Position numbers and translations under genes: made by a program. From Chromatiaceae bacterium (lineage in GTDB: Bacteria > Pseudomonadota > Gammaproteobacteria > Chromatiales > Chromatiaceae), in assembly GCA_012962365.1 (NCBI GenBank), contig DTXR01000450.1, positions 1 to 7,409 on the forward strand: a DNA stretch of 7,409 nt, read 5' to 3'. Shown here one piece after another: positions 6,902 through 7,409 of the stretch. How positions within the stretch are numbered: the first letter of the stretch is position 1; each line of letters opens with the position of its first letter. A model generated the notes under the pieces. It ran no database searches, was not told the DNA's origin, and saw only the letters and a program-made list of their open reading frames with translations.

Positions 6902-6916
6902 TGCTTGATCCAAGCA
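6902..6916 (+). other. Small perfect hairpin after the metalloprotease
   Basis: TGCTTG-ATC-CAAGCA forms a six-base-pair stem with a three-base loop 15 bases after the TAA of the extended protease frame. It is not followed directly by a T-run (the nearest, TTTT, is at 6928-6931), so it is at best a weak terminator or an mRNA 3' stabilising hairpin. Confidence 0.25.
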
Positions 6917-7215
6917 CATTCCCACGGTTTTCCGACATGGAATAGCACCAGCTGGGAAGCTCGCAGATTACCTGGTTTCAAGCCTGCCTTCGACCTTGGG
7001 ATAAGTATTGAGAGATCCCAGTCGTTAAAATCCACTCTGTCTTTGGCAACCTGTTAGTGCCCCCGCCATTCTGATCGCTGAGCACTACGCAACAACATCG
7101 CCAGCTGGTTACTGCTCCGTAACTATATCCCCTACGACCGGACGCCGCGCACGGAGGCCTGGCTTGCTTCCTCCCTACTGGCTGAAAACCTGTGCAGCCT
7201 CACGGCAATGAAGAG

Positions 7216-7248
7216 TACCAGCCTTCGCTTCGCTTTCCTTGGCTGGTA
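7216..7248. repeat. Inverted repeat TACCAGCC / GGCTGGTA
   Basis: An eight-base perfect inverted repeat (7216-7223 and 7241-7248) encloses a 17-base pyrimidine-rich loop. No T-run follows on either strand, so it does not look like an intrinsic terminator. It could be an interspersed palindromic repeat or a remnant of a mobile element, but only one copy is present here. Confidence 0.45.
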
Positions 7249-7311
7249 GAATTTGCATCGACGCTGAGCTATTGCGGACTGGCATCATGCGACGACAATA
7301 AATATCTGTAG

Positions 7312-7351
7312 AAAAGAAAAAGCCCTGACTGCTTGCGCAATCAGGGCTTTT
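7312..7351 (-). terminator. Intrinsic terminator of the rrn operon, probably bidirectional
   Basis: On the minus strand, seven bases after the 5S 3' end, an 11-base-pair stem (7341-7351 paired with 7318-7328, core AGCCCTGA/TCAGGGCT) with a 12-base loop is followed by a T-rich tract (TTTTTCTTTT). This is a classic Rho-independent terminator for the rRNA operon. Read on the plus strand the same hairpin ends in TTTT, so it could also stop transcripts arriving from the oppositely oriented metalloprotease. Confidence 0.92.
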
Positions 7352-7358
7352 GGAATAA

Positions 7359-7409
7359 ATGCCTGGCAGTGACCTACTTTCGCATGGGGAAGCCCCACAC
7401 TATCATTGG
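7359..7409 (-). rRNA. rrf: 5S ribosomal RNA, 3' part (cut by the window edge)
   Basis: The minus strand reads CCAATGATAGTGTGGGG...CCCCATGCGAAAGTAGG...ACTGCCAGGCAT, which matches the 3' half of gammaproteobacterial 5S rRNA (E. coli: GGTAGTGTGGGG, CCCCATGCGAGAGTAGG, ACTGCCAGGCAT) with a few substitutions. About 51 of roughly 120 bases are present; the 5' part and presumably 23S and 16S lie beyond the right edge. It marks the end of an rRNA operon transcribed toward the birA cluster. Confidence 0.97.

Larger units (their letters stand above)
6887..7311. other. Gene-poor spacer between the metalloprotease and the rrn terminator
   Basis: About 425 bases with no gene I can support. Stops divide every frame into short pieces. 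The longest are 56 open codons on the plus strand (6887-7054, no ATG start), 50 codons on the minus strand from a GTG at 7033-7035 to a TAG at 6883-6885, and 55 open plus-strand codons (7082-7246) starting right after a TGA, reading ALRNNIASWLLLRNYIPYDR at the beginning and protein-like in composition. None is recognised. The pieces could be decayed gene or mobile-element remnants, or chance. Small inverted repeats (6902-6916, 7108-7123, 7216-7248) are scattered through it. No tRNA, insertion sequence ends or CRISPR repeats are seen. Confidence 0.5.

Noticed and set aside
7048..7060. GTTAGTG / CTAAC as a possible integron attC core
   Set aside because: It does not match GTTRRRY, and no partner core or integrase is present.
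6948..7108. CCAGCTGG occurring twice (6948-6955 and 7101-7108)
   Set aside because: An eight-base palindrome found twice with differing flanks is weak evidence for a repeat element.
7136..7155. GTGCG on the minus strand as a possible group II intron 5' end
   Set aside because: Five bases are too common; no domain V hairpin or reverse transcriptase sequence is present nearby.

Overview
The window looks like a gammaproteobacterial chromosome of moderate GC content. The order 5S rRNA (end of an rrn operon), birA, pantothenate kinase, tRNA-Thr, all on the minus strand, matches the well-known E. coli rrnB-murB-birA-coaA-thrU neighbourhood. Here a type III kinase (coaX) replaces coaA, no murB is visible, and an M61 peptidase and a SPOR-domain gene have joined the cluster. 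This suggests a gammaproteobacterium outside the Enterobacterales. I cannot name the genus from the sequence.

Reading in the direction of transcription (minus strand, right to left): the last ~51 nt of a 5S rRNA lie at the right edge, followed by a strong intrinsic terminator (7312-7351). After a gene-poor stretch and one opposing gene comes a tightly packed four-gene operon: M61 PDZ aminopeptidase (2705-4522), birA (1725-2708), coaX (968-1723) and a SPOR-domain membrane protein (108-971). Junctions are ATGA overlaps, a single-base gap, then ATGA again, so the genes are probably translationally coupled. Twenty-four bases later lies tRNA-Thr(UGU) (8-83). It has its own good sigma-70-type promoter, whose -35 box sits over the 3' end of the SPOR gene.

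The only convincing plus-strand gene (4712-6760) encodes a large secreted metzincin metalloprotease: signal peptide, pro-region, catalytic domain with HExxHxxGxxHD and Met-turn, a PPC-like sandwich, a CARDB-like domain and the start of a C-terminal beta domain. It is head-on to the surrounding housekeeping genes and visibly less GC-rich, so it may be an acquired insertion between rrn and the birA cluster.

The most interesting observation is that this protease frame is cut by a TAG at 6758-6760 but stays open, in the same frame, for 41 more codons to a TAA at 6884-6886. Those codons complete the broken C-terminal domain and supply a partner for an otherwise unpaired cysteine. The TAG is therefore a recent nonsense mutation, a programmed or leaky readthrough site, or a sequencing error. 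The following ~425 bases before the rrn terminator hold no confident gene, only short open fragments and small inverted repeats that may be relics.
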